The position numbers and the translations under genes were made by a program. Source: Nocardiopsis quinghaiensis (GTDB lineage: Bacteria > Actinomycetota > Actinomycetes > Streptosporangiales > Streptosporangiaceae). From it: DNA of 64,000 bases. Location of the stretch: positions 62,001-126,000 of the forward strand of contig NZ_VWVU01000007.1 of assembly GCF_008638365.1 (NCBI RefSeq), given 5' to 3'. The first letter of the stretch is position 1. Every line of letters begins with the position of its first letter. This document shows positions 28,213-38,102 of the stretch, piece by piece. The notes beneath the pieces were generated by a model. The model was not told the origin of the DNA. It searched no databases and was given only the letters and a program-made list of their open reading frames with translations.

Positions 28213-29025
28213 ATGGGAGCGCGATCGTTGTCAGCCCCACATACCCCTCTACGCGCCGATGAACAGGGAAAACGTGAACGTTCCAGTGGCGTGCAGTCGC
28301 TCGACCGGGCCTTCTCCCTGCTGGAGATCATGGCGGACGCGGGCGGCGAGACCTCGCTGAGCCAGCTGGCCGACTCCTCCGGGCTGCCGCTGCCGACCAT
28401 CCACCGCATCATCCGCACCCTGGTCGGCAACGGATACGTGCGCCAGCTCCCCTCGCGCCGCTACGCGCTGGGACCGCGCCTGATCGGCCTGGGCGACAAG
28501 GCGTCGCAGATGCTGGGCACCTGGGCCCGTCCGCACCTGGCGCAGCTGGTGGAGGACCTGGGCGAGACGGCGAACCTGGCGATGCTGGACGGCGACAAGG
28601 TCGTCTACGTGGCGCAGGTGCCCTCACAGCACTCCATGCGCATGTTCACCGAGGTGGGACGGCGCGTGCTGCCCCACTCGGCGGGCGTGGGCAAGGCCCT
28701 GCTGTCCCAGCTCGACGACGAGGAGGCGCTGGCCACGGTGCGCCGCACGGGCATGCCCGCCGCCACCGAGCGCACCATCACCGACCCCGACAAGTTCAAG
28801 GACGAGCTGCACCGGATCCGCTCGAACGGCTTCGCCATCGACGACGGCGAGCAGGAGGTCGGTGTGCGCTGCGTGGCCGTCCCGGTGGTGGGGGCGCCCT
28901 CGGGGATGGCGGTGTCGGTGTCGGGGCCCGAGGCCCGGGTGAGCTGGGAGTTCGTGGACCGGGCCGCACCCATCGTGCGCCGCTGCGCGGCCATGCTGGC
29001 CACCGACCTCAACAACCAGGCCTAG
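28213..29025 (+). CDS. allR: IclR-family repressor, AllR-like
   Basis: 270 aa. The winged HTH (GVQSLDRAFSLLEIMADAGGETSLSQLADSSGLPLPTIHRIIRTL, about 27-70) is followed by the IclR effector domain with QHSMRMFTEVGRRVLPHSAGVGKALL and the C-terminal DDGEQEVGVRCVAVPV. This closely follows the Streptomyces allantoin-pathway repressor AllR as I remember it. Linkage to allantoinase, allantoicase and gcl supports the role; the usual effectors are allantoate or glyoxylate. The start is uncertain (weak ribosome site). A MITE-like element begins right after its stop. Confidence 0.88.
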   Translation: MGARSLSAPHTPLRADEQGKRERSSGVQSLDRAFSLLEIMADAGGETSLSQLADSSGLPLPTIHRIIRTLVGNGYVRQLPSRRYALGPRLIGLGDKASQMLGTWARPHLAQLVEDLGETANLAMLDGDKVVYVAQVPSQHSMRMFTEVGRRVLPHSAGVGKALLSQLDDEEALATVRRTGMPAATERTITDPDKFKDELHRIRSNGFAIDDGEQEVGVRCVAVPVVGAPSGMAVSVSGPEARVSWEFVDRAAPIVRRCAAMLATDLNNQA

Positions 29026-29186
29026 GTCGTGTTTTTTGCACCATTCCGGGCTCGCGTCCACCAGGCTGCCTCTCGCCACGCCTCTGCGCTCGTGAAGCAC
29101 AACCAGGCTGGACTTCGCACATCATCCTGCGAGAGATCGCCTGGGGCGGCCGCTCGCCGACCCGAAAGCCTTCTAGAAAACACTCC
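29026..29186. mobile_element. MITE-like element, 161 bp, flanked by CTAG
   Basis: CTAG at 29022-29025 and 29187-29190 bound a segment whose ends are imperfect inverted repeats: GTCGTGTTTTTTGC at the left and, reading inward from the right, GGAGTGTTTTCTAG. It holds no transposase. The CTAG includes the allR stop codon. This fits a short non-autonomous relative of an IS5-type element, or a decayed solo remnant. Confidence 0.6.
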
Positions 29187-29341
29187 CTAGCGGGCCAGCC
29201 AAAAACCGTCGCCGGTGCGACGCACGGATCCGACCAGCCGTGATCTTGCTCTTGGTGGCGCCGTGGGGCGTCGGCAGTGCCGCCAAGAGCAAGATCACGG
29301 CGTGGGGGCGGGCCGTGGACACACGCCCCGACCCGGCGGGC
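29187..29341. repeat. Long inverted repeat, copy 2, between allR and era
   Basis: Arms 29238-29259 (starting CCGTGATCTTGCTCTTGG) and 29279-29300 pair over 22 bp with one G-T, loop 19 nt. It is homologous to 1613-1675, including GTCGGC in the loop. It can serve as terminator for era on the left-going strand. The rest of this gap is featureless. Confidence 0.75.
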
Positions 29342-30310
29342 CTACGTCTGCTGGTCGAAGCCCAGTCTGCGCAGCTGCTTGGGATCGCGCTGCCAGTCCT
29401 TGGCCACGCGCACCCGCAGGTCCAGGAACACCCGCCGGCCCAGCAGGGCCTCGATCTGCTTGCGGGCCTGCGAGCCCACGTCGCGCAGCCGCGAGCCCTT
29501 CGAGCCGATCACGATCGCCTTCTGGCTGGGCCGCTCCACGTACAGCGACGCGTAGATGTCCACCAGCTCCTTGCCCGGGCGGGTGTTCTCGCGCTCGTAC
29601 ATCTCGTCCACGACCACCGCGATGGAGTGCGGCAGCTCGTCGCGCACACCCTCCAGGGCCGCCTCGCGCACCAGTTCGGCCACCAACATCTCGTCCGGCT
29701 CGTCGGTCAGGTCGCCCTCGGGGTACAGCGGCGGCCCCTCCGGCAGGTGCGAGCACAGCACCTCGGTGACCGTCTCCAGCTGGAATTCCCCCTGGGCGGA
29801 CACCGGGACGATGTCGGCCCAGTCCCCCAGCTCGTCGACCGCCATCAGCTGACGGCCCACGGCCTCCCTGCCCACCAGGTCCGTCTTGGTGACCAGCGCG
29901 ACCACCGGGGTGTTCGTCTGCTCCGCCAGCTCCTTGGCGATGTAGGTGTCACCCCGCCCGATCGGCTCGTCGGCGGGCAGGCAGAACGCGATCACGTCCA
30001 CCTCGACCAGGGTGGACCGCACCAGCGAGTCCAACCTCTCGCCGAGCAGGGTGCGTGGCTTGTGCAGGCCGGGCGTGTCCACGATGATCAGCTGTGCCTC
30101 GGGCCGGTGCACGATCCCGCGCACCGTGCGGCGGGTGGTCTGCGGCCGACTGCTGGTGATCGCCACCTTCTGCCCGACCAGCGCGTTCATGAGGGTGGAC
30201 TTGCCCACGTTCGGGCGTCCCACGAAGCACGCGAAACCACTGCGGAAGCCCTCCGGGTGGGAGGGCATCTCCAGCGGCACCCGCAACTTCTCCAGGTCGA
30301 GCTCGTTCAT
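29342..30310 (-). CDS. era: GTPase Era
   Basis: 322 aa. Ribosome-biogenesis GTPase that binds the 16S rRNA 3' end. G1 CFVGRPNVGKSTLMNALVG, G2 around SSRPQTTR, G3 DTPGLHKP, G4 TKTD and G5 VSAQ are present, followed by the KH domain with YVERPSQKAIVIGSKGSRLRDVGSQARKQIE. ATG start. It is the last gene of the leftward ybeY-corC-(deaminase-like)-era group, nine bases from its neighbour. Confidence 0.97.
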   Translation of the reverse strand: MNELDLEKLRVPLEMPSHPEGFRSGFACFVGRPNVGKSTLMNALVGQKVAITSSRPQTTRRTVRGIVHRPEAQLIIVDTPGLHKPRTLLGERLDSLVRSTLVEVDVIAFCLPADEPIGRGDTYIAKELAEQTNTPVVALVTKTDLVGREAVGRQLMAVDELGDWADIVPVSAQGEFQLETVTEVLCSHLPEGPPLYPEGDLTDEPDEMLVAELVREAALEGVRDELPHSIAVVVDEMYERENTRPGKELVDIYASLYVERPSQKAIVIGSKGSRLRDVGSQARKQIEALLGRRVFLDLRVRVAKDWQRDPKQLRRLGFDQQT

Positions 30311-30319
30311 CGGTCCTTC

Positions 30320-30664
30320 TCAACGCCGGGTGATGCTCGCGGGCACCCCGTCGGGGGCCGCGATCACCACCACCTGGGTTTTCAGGTCGTCCGCCACCGC
30401 GCGGTCGTCCTCGGTCAACTCCACGGCCTCGGTGACCACCGCGGCGGCCTCCAGGGCCGAGGCCTCGCTGGAGACGGCCGCGGCCACGGCGGCCTGGAGC
30501 GCGCTCAGCCGCAGCGAGGGCAACGACACCGTCGTGGCCACGTAGGTACGCCCGGTCTCGTCGCGTACCGCCGCGCCCTCCACCGCCGCGTTGCGGGCAC
30601 GCGAGGCCCGCGCGAGGGTGACGAGCTTGCCGTCCTCAGGGCCCAACCCCGTCGTATCCGTCAC
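30320..30664 (-). CDS. Degenerate cytidine-deaminase-like protein
   Basis: 114 aa. The GTG start overlaps the corC stop (GTGA). The layout KLVTLARASRARNAAVEGAAVRDETGRTYVATTVSLPSLRLSALQAAVAAAVSSEA follows cytidine deaminases, but the zinc-binding and catalytic HAE and PCxxC motifs are absent and the protein contains no cysteine. It is therefore probably not a deaminase. Its fixed position between corC and era is common in actinobacteria, suggesting a conserved, perhaps structural or regulatory, role. Confidence 0.75.
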   Translation of the reverse strand: MTDTTGLGPEDGKLVTLARASRARNAAVEGAAVRDETGRTYVATTVSLPSLRLSALQAAVAAAVSSEASALEAAAVVTEAVELTEDDRAVADDLKTQVVVIAAPDGVPASITRR

Positions 30665-32058
30665 TGATCCATGCTCCTCATGTCGTCGTTCTCGGCTTGG
30701 GGCGCCTCCCCGGCGTCGTCGGGCAGGCGCTCCACCAGGACCGTGGTCATCCGGTTCCGGCGGCTGCTCTTGCCCTCAAGGGTGAGCCTGAGACCAGCGT
30801 ATTCGGCCTGGGCACCGCCGACCGGCACCCGGCCCAGCACGAACGCCACGAGTCCGCCGACGGTCTCCACGTCCGGCACGTCCAGGTCCCGGTCGGGGAA
30901 CAGCTCGCCCAGCTCGCCCAGCGGCAGGCGCGCGGTCACCCGCACCCGGTCGTCGTCGAGCCAGTCCACCGGCGGGATCTCGTGATCGTACTCGTCGGTG
31001 ATCTCACCGACGATCTCCTCCACGATGTCCTCCAGCGTGACCAGGCCCGCGGTGCCCCCGTACTCGTCGATGACCACGGCGACGTGGTTGCGCTGCTTCT
31101 GCATCTCGCGCAGCAGTTCGTCGATGGGCTTGGTGTCGGGGACGTAGGTCGCTTGGCGCATCACGTCCCCGGCGGTGAGCGGCACGTCGCCCCGGTTGCC
31201 CGCGACCGCCGCCCAGCGGTCGCGCAGCCGCTCCACCAGGTCCTTGAGGTAGACGATGCCCACCACGTCGTCCTCGTCCTCACCGGTCACCGGGATACGC
31301 GAGTACCCGCTCGTCAGCGCCAGGGCCAGCACCTCGTCGGCGTCGTCTTCGCGTCCGGTGAACACGATGTCGGGGCGCGGCACCATCACCTCGCGCACGG
31401 AGGTGTCGTCGAGCTTGAACACCGAGTGGATCATCTGGCGCTCCTCGGGGTCGATGACCTCCCCCTGCTCGGCCAGATCGACCAGCTGGCGCAGTTCCAC
31501 CTCGGTGCTGAAGGGGCCCTCGCGGTCGCCCTTCGCGCGCGGGGTGAGCGCCCGGCCCGCACCCACCAGCAGCTGGGCGATCGGGCCCACCACGACCTGG
31601 ACCGGGTGGACGACGGTCGCGCTGGCCCGGGCGACCGGCCCGGAGAACTGGCGGCCCAGGATGCGCGGAGCGATCGCGATCAGCACCGACTCCACCACGA
31701 CCATCGCCACGGCGGTCAGCGCCAGCGCGGGCCAGCCCAGTCCGAGCAGGAACACCATGCCCACGGCGGCGGCCAGCACCGCGCACACCTCGCACACCAC
31801 ACGCAGGAACAGCAGCACGTTGAGGTGACGGGTGGGGTCGTCCGCCACCCGCCCCCAGCGGCTTTCGGCCACGGCGACGCGCTCGACGCCGCTCACCGCG
31901 GGCAGGCCCACGGACATGACACGCGTGACGGCGACCTCGGCCGAGACCAGGAAGCCAGCGACGGCGGTCAGCACGAGGGCCGCCGCGAAGGCGGTGAGCC
32001 ACTCGGCGGGCTCCCCCGTGGTCAACGGGGCGACGTCGGGCCACTCCGACGGGCTCAT
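30661..32058 (-). CDS. CorC/HlyC-family membrane protein (CNNM and CBS domains)
   Basis: 465 aa. An N-terminal CNNM domain with about four membrane segments (from [27 protein letters not shown] to about 150) precedes two CBS domains (about 220-345, with MVPRPDIVF and [49 protein letters not shown]) and a CorC/HlyC domain. The family takes part in divalent-cation, mainly Mg2+, handling at the membrane. The ATG overlaps the ybeY stop (ATGA), placing it firmly in the ybeY-era operon. Confidence 0.92.
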   Translation of the reverse strand: MSPSEWPDVAPLTTGEPAEWLTAFAAALVLTAVAGFLVSAEVAVTRVMSVGLPAVSGVERVAVAESRWGRVADDPTRHLNVLLFLRVVCEVCAVLAAAVGMVFLLGLGWPALALTAVAMVVVESVLIAIAPRILGRQFSGPVARASATVVHPVQVVVGPIAQLLVGAGRALTPRAKGDREGPFSTEVELRQLVDLAEQGEVIDPEERQMIHSVFKLDDTSVREVMVPRPDIVFTGREDDADEVLALALTSGYSRIPVTGEDEDDVVGIVYLKDLVERLRDRWAAVAGNRGDVPLTAGDVMRQATYVPDTKPIDELLREMQKQRNHVAVVIDEYGGTAGLVTLEDIVEEIVGEITDEYDHEIPPVDWLDDDRVRVTARLPLGELGELFPDRDLDVPDVETVGGLVAFVLGRVPVGGAQAEYAGLRLTLEGKSSRRNRMTTVLVERLPDDAGEAPQAENDDMRSMDQ

Positions 32059-32543
32059 CGGGTGCTCTCGTCCTCCTCGGGCCCGGCCGCCTCGCGCTCA
32101 CGCCAGGCGGCGAGGATCTCGCCCTGCAGTCCGAACATCTCCTTGTGCTCGTCGGGCTCGGCGTGATCGTAGCCCAGCAGGTGCAGGATGCCGTGGGTGC
32201 ACAGCAGGTCGATCTCGGCCTCGGTACTGTGCCCGGCCTTCCTCGCCTGGCTCTCGGCGACCTGCGGACAGATGATCACGTCGCCGAGGACACCCGGTTC
32301 GCTCGTACGGCCGGGGCCGCCGGGGCGCAGTTCGTCCATGGGGAAGGAGAGCACGTCGGTGGGTCCCGGCTCGTCCATCCACCGCACGTGCAGGTCGGTC
32401 ATCGGGTCCTCGTCCACCAGCACGACGGACAGTTCGGCCAACGGGTGGACGCGCATGGCGTCGAGCACGTGCCTGGCCAGACGGGAGAGCCTCTCCTCGT
32501 CCACGCTGGTGACGCCGGACTCGTTGGCGACGTCGATACTCAT
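32055..32543 (-). CDS. ybeY: Endoribonuclease YbeY (rRNA maturation factor)
   Basis: 162 aa. The metal-binding signature [17 protein letters not shown] is complete. YbeY matures the 16S rRNA 3' end and takes part in ribosome quality control. The ATG at 32543 ([10 protein letters not shown]) matches the usual actinobacterial start; a GTG 18 bp upstream is less likely. Its neighbours era, corC and phoH are its normal partners. A 15-bp terminator separates it from phoH. Confidence 0.94.
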   Translation of the reverse strand: MSIDVANESGVTSVDEERLSRLARHVLDAMRVHPLAELSVVLVDEDPMTDLHVRWMDEPGPTDVLSFPMDELRPGGPGRTSEPGVLGDVIICPQVAESQARKAGHSTEAEIDLLCTHGILHLLGYDHAEPDEHKEMFGLQGEILAAWREREAAGPEEDESTR

Positions 32544-32633
32544 CGGTTGCGGCTGCCTCACTTGGGATCGCGGCGGCCGGGCGACGCGCCCGGCCGGTGA
32601 TGCGGCGCGCCCGAACGGCGCGCCCGTGACGTT

Positions 32634-32672
32634 CGAACCGGTGGGCCCCTGTGTGTCGGGCCCACCGGTTCG
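32634..32672 (-). terminator. Terminator between phoH and ybeY
   Basis: Perfect 15-bp arms (32634-32648 and 32658-32672), 9-nt loop, directly after the phoH stop. Confidence 0.8.
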
Positions 32673-32685
32673 AGTGCCTACCGGC

Positions 32686-33804
<1,119 letters not shown>

Positions 33805-34122
33805 GGTCTGGCCTGACGGCCGCTGTCCCTACCCTTCGATCGGACGCCTGCCCGCCGCTGCGGACGACGCGCCTCGTGGACGGTTCCCGGCACCGTGGAC
33901 GACGGCGTCGGGCCGGGCTCCTCGCCGGCGTTCCCAGCGGTCACACCGAACCCTCGAAGCCCACGGCCCCGAGTCTACCAAGGCGGCTCCACCCCGATCG
34001 GCCCGTTGTCCCGGCCCCACCGGGACTCCGCCGCGGGCGCCCGCGAGGCCGCTGGAGGTGGCGCGGGTTCCCGCCCCTCGGGCGCCCGGGAGGGGTGAAG
34101 CGGTGCCCCGGAACGGGCACGG
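33805..34122. other. 318-bp gap upstream of phoH; nothing definite
   Basis: Both flanking genes are leftward. The region is GC-rich with only shadow reading frames. A TAGACT hexamer on the minus strand near 33970 could be a -10 for phoH, but no matching -35 is convincing. Confidence 0.4.
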
Positions 34123-34473
34123 CTATCCGGGCGGCCAGTTCAGGCCGCGGCCGCCGAGCAGGTGCCCGTGGAGGTGGAAGACCGTCTGCCCCGCGCCGCT
34201 GCCGGTGTTGAACACCAGCCGGTACCCGAAGTCGGCGACGTCCTCGGCGGTGGCCACCTCGTGCGCCTCACGGACGATCTCGTCGATCAGTCCGGTGTCC
34301 GCGGCGGCGGCCTCGGCGGCGGTGGGGTGGTGCTCGCGCGGAATGATCAGCACGTGCGTGGGCGCTTGGGGGTTGATGTCGCGAAAGGCCACCGTGCGCT
34401 CGCTCTCGCGGACGATCTCGGCGGGCACCTCCCCCTTCACGATCTTGCAGAAGAGGCAGTCGTCCTGGGCCAT
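34123..34473 (-). CDS. HIT-family nucleotide hydrolase
   Basis: 116 aa. The histidine triad HLHGHLLGG is near the C terminus, and CLFCKIVKGEVPAEIV opens the protein, as in the HinT/PKCI group that hydrolyses adenosine phosphoramidates. The start at 34473 (MAQDDCLFC) follows GGAAAGG; the longer open frame upstream is promoter DNA shared with the divergent sigma-factor gene. Confidence 0.93.
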   Translation of the reverse strand: MAQDDCLFCKIVKGEVPAEIVRESERTVAFRDINPQAPTHVLIIPREHHPTAAEAAAADTGLIDEIVREAHEVATAEDVADFGYRLVFNTGSGAGQTVFHLHGHLLGGRGLNWPPG

Positions 34474-34732
34474 CGAGAACCTTTCCGTCTGTGCGGCCGC
34501 CGTCATGGCCACCGCCTCGGGCTGTCCGGAACCATGATGCCGCAGGTCGTCCGTGGACGAACTACTGGAAACAGTCCTTTCGTGATCCTTGGGAAGCCCG
34601 TTCGGCCTTGGTCCGAGTTCCAGTCGCGATAGGCTTTGCACCCGTGCGCGTCAGGCCGTCGGCTCCGTCCGGCCCCGGCCGGGTTCCCGCGTGTTCGGAT
34701 TGAAACGCACGTCTACCTGGAAAAGAAGAGGT

Positions 34733-35323
34733 ATGCCCTTTCGTAAACCCCGCGACAAGGGTGTGCGTCGAACTGATGTGACGACAGAAACCATGGTGGC
34801 TGGAGCCACCACGGCTCCTCTCTCGGTGGAGTGGGACGCCGAACACGCCGTGACGGAGCTCTACCGGGAGCACTATCGTCCGCTCGTTCGACTCGCCGCA
34901 CTGCTCGTCCGCGATCACGCGACCGCGGAGGAGGTCGTCCAGGACTCGTTCGTCGCTATGCACAACGCGTGGCGCCGTCTGCGCGATCCGAACAAGGCCC
35001 TGTCCTACCTCCGCCAGGCCGTGGTGAACAAGGCCAGGTCCGTGCTCCGCCACAGGGCGGTTGTGGAGAAGCACGCGCCCAAGGCCCTGCCCGACGCGCC
35101 CAGCGCCGAGCACGGCGCACTGAACATGTTGGAGCGCGAAGCCGTCATCCGCGCTCTGCGCAAACTACCCACCCGTCAGCGAGAGGCCATCGTGCTCCGG
35201 TACTACGGCGACCTGTCCGAGGCACAGATCGCGGATGCCATGGGGATCAGCCGGGGCGCGGTCAAGAGCCACACGTCCCGCGGCATCTCCGCGCTCCGTT
35301 CTGTTCTGGAGCAGGCGACATGA
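34733..35323 (+). CDS. ECF/SigE-family RNA polymerase sigma factor
   Basis: 196 aa. Region 2 (about 40-105) has LYREHYRPLVRLAALLVRDHATAEEVVQDSFVAMHNAW; region 4 (about 135-190) has ALRKLPTRQREAIVLRYYGDLSEAQIADAMGISRGAVKSHTSRG. The ATG at 34733 follows AGAAGAGG. Its stop overlaps the start of a membrane protein (ATGA), an arrangement typical of sigma/anti-sigma pairs. The stimulus is not evident. Confidence 0.9.
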   Translation: MPFRKPRDKGVRRTDVTTETMVAGATTAPLSVEWDAEHAVTELYREHYRPLVRLAALLVRDHATAEEVVQDSFVAMHNAWRRLRDPNKALSYLRQAVVNKARSVLRHRAVVEKHAPKALPDAPSAEHGALNMLEREAVIRALRKLPTRQREAIVLRYYGDLSEAQIADAMGISRGAVKSHTSRGISALRSVLEQAT

Positions 35324-36108
35324 GCAGCCCGACAGATCCGATGAACGATCCGTTCGAGGAGCAGCTCCGCCAGCTGCTCAAGGCCGAGGCCGACACGGTC
35401 ACGACCTCGCCCGAGGCGTTGAACCTCATTCGTGAGCGCACCGAGCGCAACCGCGGCTCGATCTGGTTCGGCCTGCCCTGGCTACGTCCCGCGCTGGCCG
35501 TGGCGGGGGCCACCCTGATCGCCGCTTCCGTGATCATGTCCAGTCCCCAGGTGCGCGACCACGTCCTGGAGATCGTCCCCGCGGGCGCCGACCGCGAGGG
35601 CACGCTCACCGAGCAGGAGCGGGGCGACGACGTGACCGTCCCCGATCCCTCCACCGGCTCCGTCGACGGCGCCACCCAGCCGGAACCGTTGCCCCCGGAG
35701 GAGCCGGAGGCCTCGCCCAGCCCCGAGGCCGAGGAGGAGGACCCCTCCTCCGAGGAGGCCCCGGAGACCGCCTCCACGTGCCCGGAGCCCGTGGAGAGGC
35801 CCTCACCGTCCTCCCCGACGGCGGCCAACGGCGAGGACGGGAAGAGGCCCGCGACCGCCGAGGAGGGCTGCGAGCCGGCCGAGGAGCCCAGCACCGGCAC
35901 CGGAGGCGGCGAGGGGGCCGGTGACGGTGCCAGCGGCGGCGGCAACGGCGAGGACGACGCCGGAACCGGCACCGGCGACGACGGCGCCGGCGACGACACC
36001 GGTGAGGACGGAGGCACCGGCACCGGAGGCGGCGAGGGGACCGGCGGGACCGGTGGTTCCGACGCCACCGGCGGCGACACCACCAACAAGACGGCGACGG
36101 GGAACTGA
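35320..36108 (+). CDS. Single-pass membrane protein, possible anti-sigma factor
   Basis: 262 aa, coupled to the sigma gene by ATGA. About 60 N-terminal cytoplasmic residues (FEEQLRQLLKAEADTVTTSPEALNLIRERTERNR) precede one membrane span (WLRPALAVAGATLIAASVIM, about 60-80). The outer part is low-complexity: Pro/Glu/Ser-rich, then Gly/Asp/Thr-rich to the end. No zinc anti-sigma HxxxCxxC motif is seen, so an anti-sigma role rests on position alone. Two cysteines (STCPEP and EEGCEP) lie outside. A terminator follows. Confidence 0.8.
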   Translation: MSSPTDPMNDPFEEQLRQLLKAEADTVTTSPEALNLIRERTERNRGSIWFGLPWLRPALAVAGATLIAASVIMSSPQVRDHVLEIVPAGADREGTLTEQERGDDVTVPDPSTGSVDGATQPEPLPPEEPEASPSPEAEEEDPSSEEAPETASTCPEPVERPSPSSPTAANGEDGKRPATAEEGCEPAEEPSTGTGGGEGAGDGASGGGNGEDDAGTGTGDDGAGDDTGEDGGTGTGGGEGTGGTGGSDATGGDTTNKTATGN

Positions 36109-36136
36109 CCCGGCCGCACACACGCCCGCACACATG

Positions 36137-36170
36137 AGAGGCGCCCCGGACCGGAATCGGGGGCGCCTCT
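36137..36170. terminator. Terminator between sigma operon and rsmE
   Basis: Perfect arms AGAGGCGCCCC (36137-36147) and GGGGCGCCTCT (36160-36170), between convergent units. Confidence 0.8.
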
Positions 36171-36221
36171 GGCTATCCGTGGCCCTGGTGTCCGTGCGAG
36201 AGGGGCTCGGGGAACAGCCCC

Positions 36222-36959
36222 CTACCAGCGGCCGGTGCGCGCCTGGAGCACCGACAGCGCCGCGACCCCGGCCGTGGAGGTGCGCAGCACGCTCGGGCCC
36301 AGCAGCGCCCGGACCGCGCCCGCGGCGGTGAACGCGTCGAGCTCGGCGTCGGAGAAGCCGCCTTCGGGGCCGACCACCAGGACGACTCCCGGACCGTCGC
36401 CGGTGGGCGGTTCCAGTTCGGACAGGCGGCTGTCGCCGTCCTCGTGCAGCACGATCCCCAGGTCGGCGCCGGCCAGCAGGTCTGCCACCGCGGAGTGGTC
36501 CGCGAGGTCGGCGACCTCGGGCAGCCGTCCGCGCCGGGCCTGCTTGGCCGCCTCGCGGGCGGTGGCACGCCACTTGGCCAGCGACTTGGCCGCCCGATCA
36601 CCCTTCCAGCGGGTGACGCAGCGCTCCGCCGCCCAGGGCACGACGGCGTCGGCCCCGGCCTCGGTCATCATCTCCACGGCCAGCTCGCCCCGGTCGCCCT
36701 TGGGCAGCGCCTGGACCACGGTCAGGCGGGGCCGGGGGACCGGTTCCTCCCGGCGCTCCACGACCCCGCAGACGATGTGGTCCCTGGCCACGGCGGTCAC
36801 GACGCAGCGGGCGACCAGGCCCCGGCCGTCGGAGAGGTCGACGGTCTCGCCCTCCCTGACACGCCGCACCACGGCGGCGTGGCGGCCCTCGGCGCCGCCC
36901 ACGGTCACCCGGTCGGCCGCGAGGTCCGCGGTACCGACCAGGAAGACCGGCGGTGTCAC
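36222..36959 (-). CDS. rsmE: 16S rRNA m3U1498 methyltransferase
   Basis: 245 aa SPOUT-class enzyme. N-terminal PUA-like region (VGGAEGRHAAVVRRVREGETVDLSDGRG), then LTVVQALPKGDRGELAVEMMTEAGADAVVPWAAERCV and the SAM-binding knot VVLVVGPEGGFSDAELDAF...LGPSVLRTSTAGVAALSVLQA. The GTG start overlaps the dnaJ stop (GTGA), so hrcA, dnaJ and rsmE read as one operon, the usual actinobacterial and Gram-positive order. Confidence 0.95.
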   Translation of the reverse strand: MTPPVFLVGTADLAADRVTVGGAEGRHAAVVRRVREGETVDLSDGRGLVARCVVTAVARDHIVCGVVERREEPVPRPRLTVVQALPKGDRGELAVEMMTEAGADAVVPWAAERCVTRWKGDRAAKSLAKWRATAREAAKQARRGRLPEVADLADHSAVADLLAGADLGIVLHEDGDSRLSELEPPTGDGPGVVLVVGPEGGFSDAELDAFTAAGAVRALLGPSVLRTSTAGVAALSVLQARTGRW

Positions 36960-38098
36960 TTGGCGCCGAAGGCGTCGCGAATCTTGGAGAAGAAGCTGCC
37001 GTGCCCGGGGCTGAAGCGGCCCGGGGACTGGTCCTCACCACGAAGTTCGGCGAACTTGCGCAGTAGCGCCTCCTGCTCCTCGTCCAGCTTGCCCGGGGTC
37101 TCCACGTCCACGCGGATGCGCAGGTCGCCCCGGCCGCCGCCGTCGAGGTGGCTGACGCCCTTGTTGGGGAGGGTGATGACGTGACCCGAGTTGGTGCCCG
37201 GGCGCAGGTCGATGTTCTCGGTCCCGTCGAGGGTGTCGAAGGAGAAGGACGCGCCCAGCGCGGCGGCCGTCATGGGAACGGTCACCGTGCAGTGCAGGTC
37301 GTCGCCACGGCGCTCGAAGGTGGGGTGCGGGCGCTGGAGGATCTCCAGGATGATGTCGCCCCGCGGGCCGCCGTTGGGGCCGACCTCTCCCTCACCGGCG
37401 AGTTGGATGCGGGTGCCGTCGTCGACGCCCGCGGGAATCCTGACGGTCCTGGTGACCTTCTCGCGCACACGGCCCTCGCCGGCGCAGTCGCCGCAGGGGT
37501 TGGTGATGACCGACCCCTGGCCCGAGCACTGCGGGCAGGGGCGGGAGGTCATGACCTGGCCCAGGAAGGACCGGGTGACCTGGGACACCTCTCCCTGTCC
37601 GTGGCACATGTCACACGTGGTGCGGTGCGACCCGGCCGCCGTCCCCTCCCCCTGGCACGTCTCGCACAGGATGGCGGTGGGGAAGGTGATCTCCTTGCTG
37701 ACCCCGAACGCGGTCTCCACCAGATCCAGTTCGACCCGGATCTTGATGCTGCGACCGCGGCGGACCCGCTCCCGGGGGCCGCGCCCGCCGGGCTGGCCGC
37801 CGCCGAAGAAGGCGTTCATGATGTCGTCGAAGGCGAACCCGCCCGCGCCGCCGAAGCCTCCGGCACCGCCGCCTCCACCCGGGGCGTACGGGTCCTGTCC
37901 CATGTCGAACATCCGACGCTTGCTCTCGTCGGAGAGGACCTCGTAGGCCTGGGTCACCTCTTTGAAGCGCTCCTGGGTGGCCGGGTCCGGATTGATGTCC
38001 GGATGCAGCTCGCGAGCAAGCCGCCTGTAGGCCTTCTTGATCTCGTCCTTGGACGCGTCCCGACGCACCCCGAGAACCTGGTAATAGTCTCTGGCCAC
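36956..38098 (-). CDS. dnaJ: Chaperone DnaJ
   Basis: 380 aa. J domain with the HPD motif (RRLARELHPDINPDPA, about 1-70), a Gly/Phe-rich linker, four CxxCxGxG zinc repeats (CETCQGEG, CDMCHGQG, CPQCSGQG, CGDCAGEG; about 135-210) and the C-terminal substrate domain. The GTG at 38098 is chosen because it lies four bases after the hrcA stop. Direct linkage to hrcA marks this as the heat-regulated copy; a dnaK-linked copy may exist elsewhere. Confidence 0.96.
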   Translation of the reverse strand: MARDYYQVLGVRRDASKDEIKKAYRRLARELHPDINPDPATQERFKEVTQAYEVLSDESKRRMFDMGQDPYAPGGGGGAGGFGGAGGFAFDDIMNAFFGGGQPGGRGPRERVRRGRSIKIRVELDLVETAFGVSKEITFPTAILCETCQGEGTAAGSHRTTCDMCHGQGEVSQVTRSFLGQVMTSRPCPQCSGQGSVITNPCGDCAGEGRVREKVTRTVRIPAGVDDGTRIQLAGEGEVGPNGGPRGDIILEILQRPHPTFERRGDDLHCTVTVPMTAAALGASFSFDTLDGTENIDLRPGTNSGHVITLPNKGVSHLDGGGRGDLRIRVDVETPGKLDEEQEALLRKFAELRGEDQSPGRFSPGHGSFFSKIRDAFGAK

Positions 38099-38102
38099 TG
38101 AG

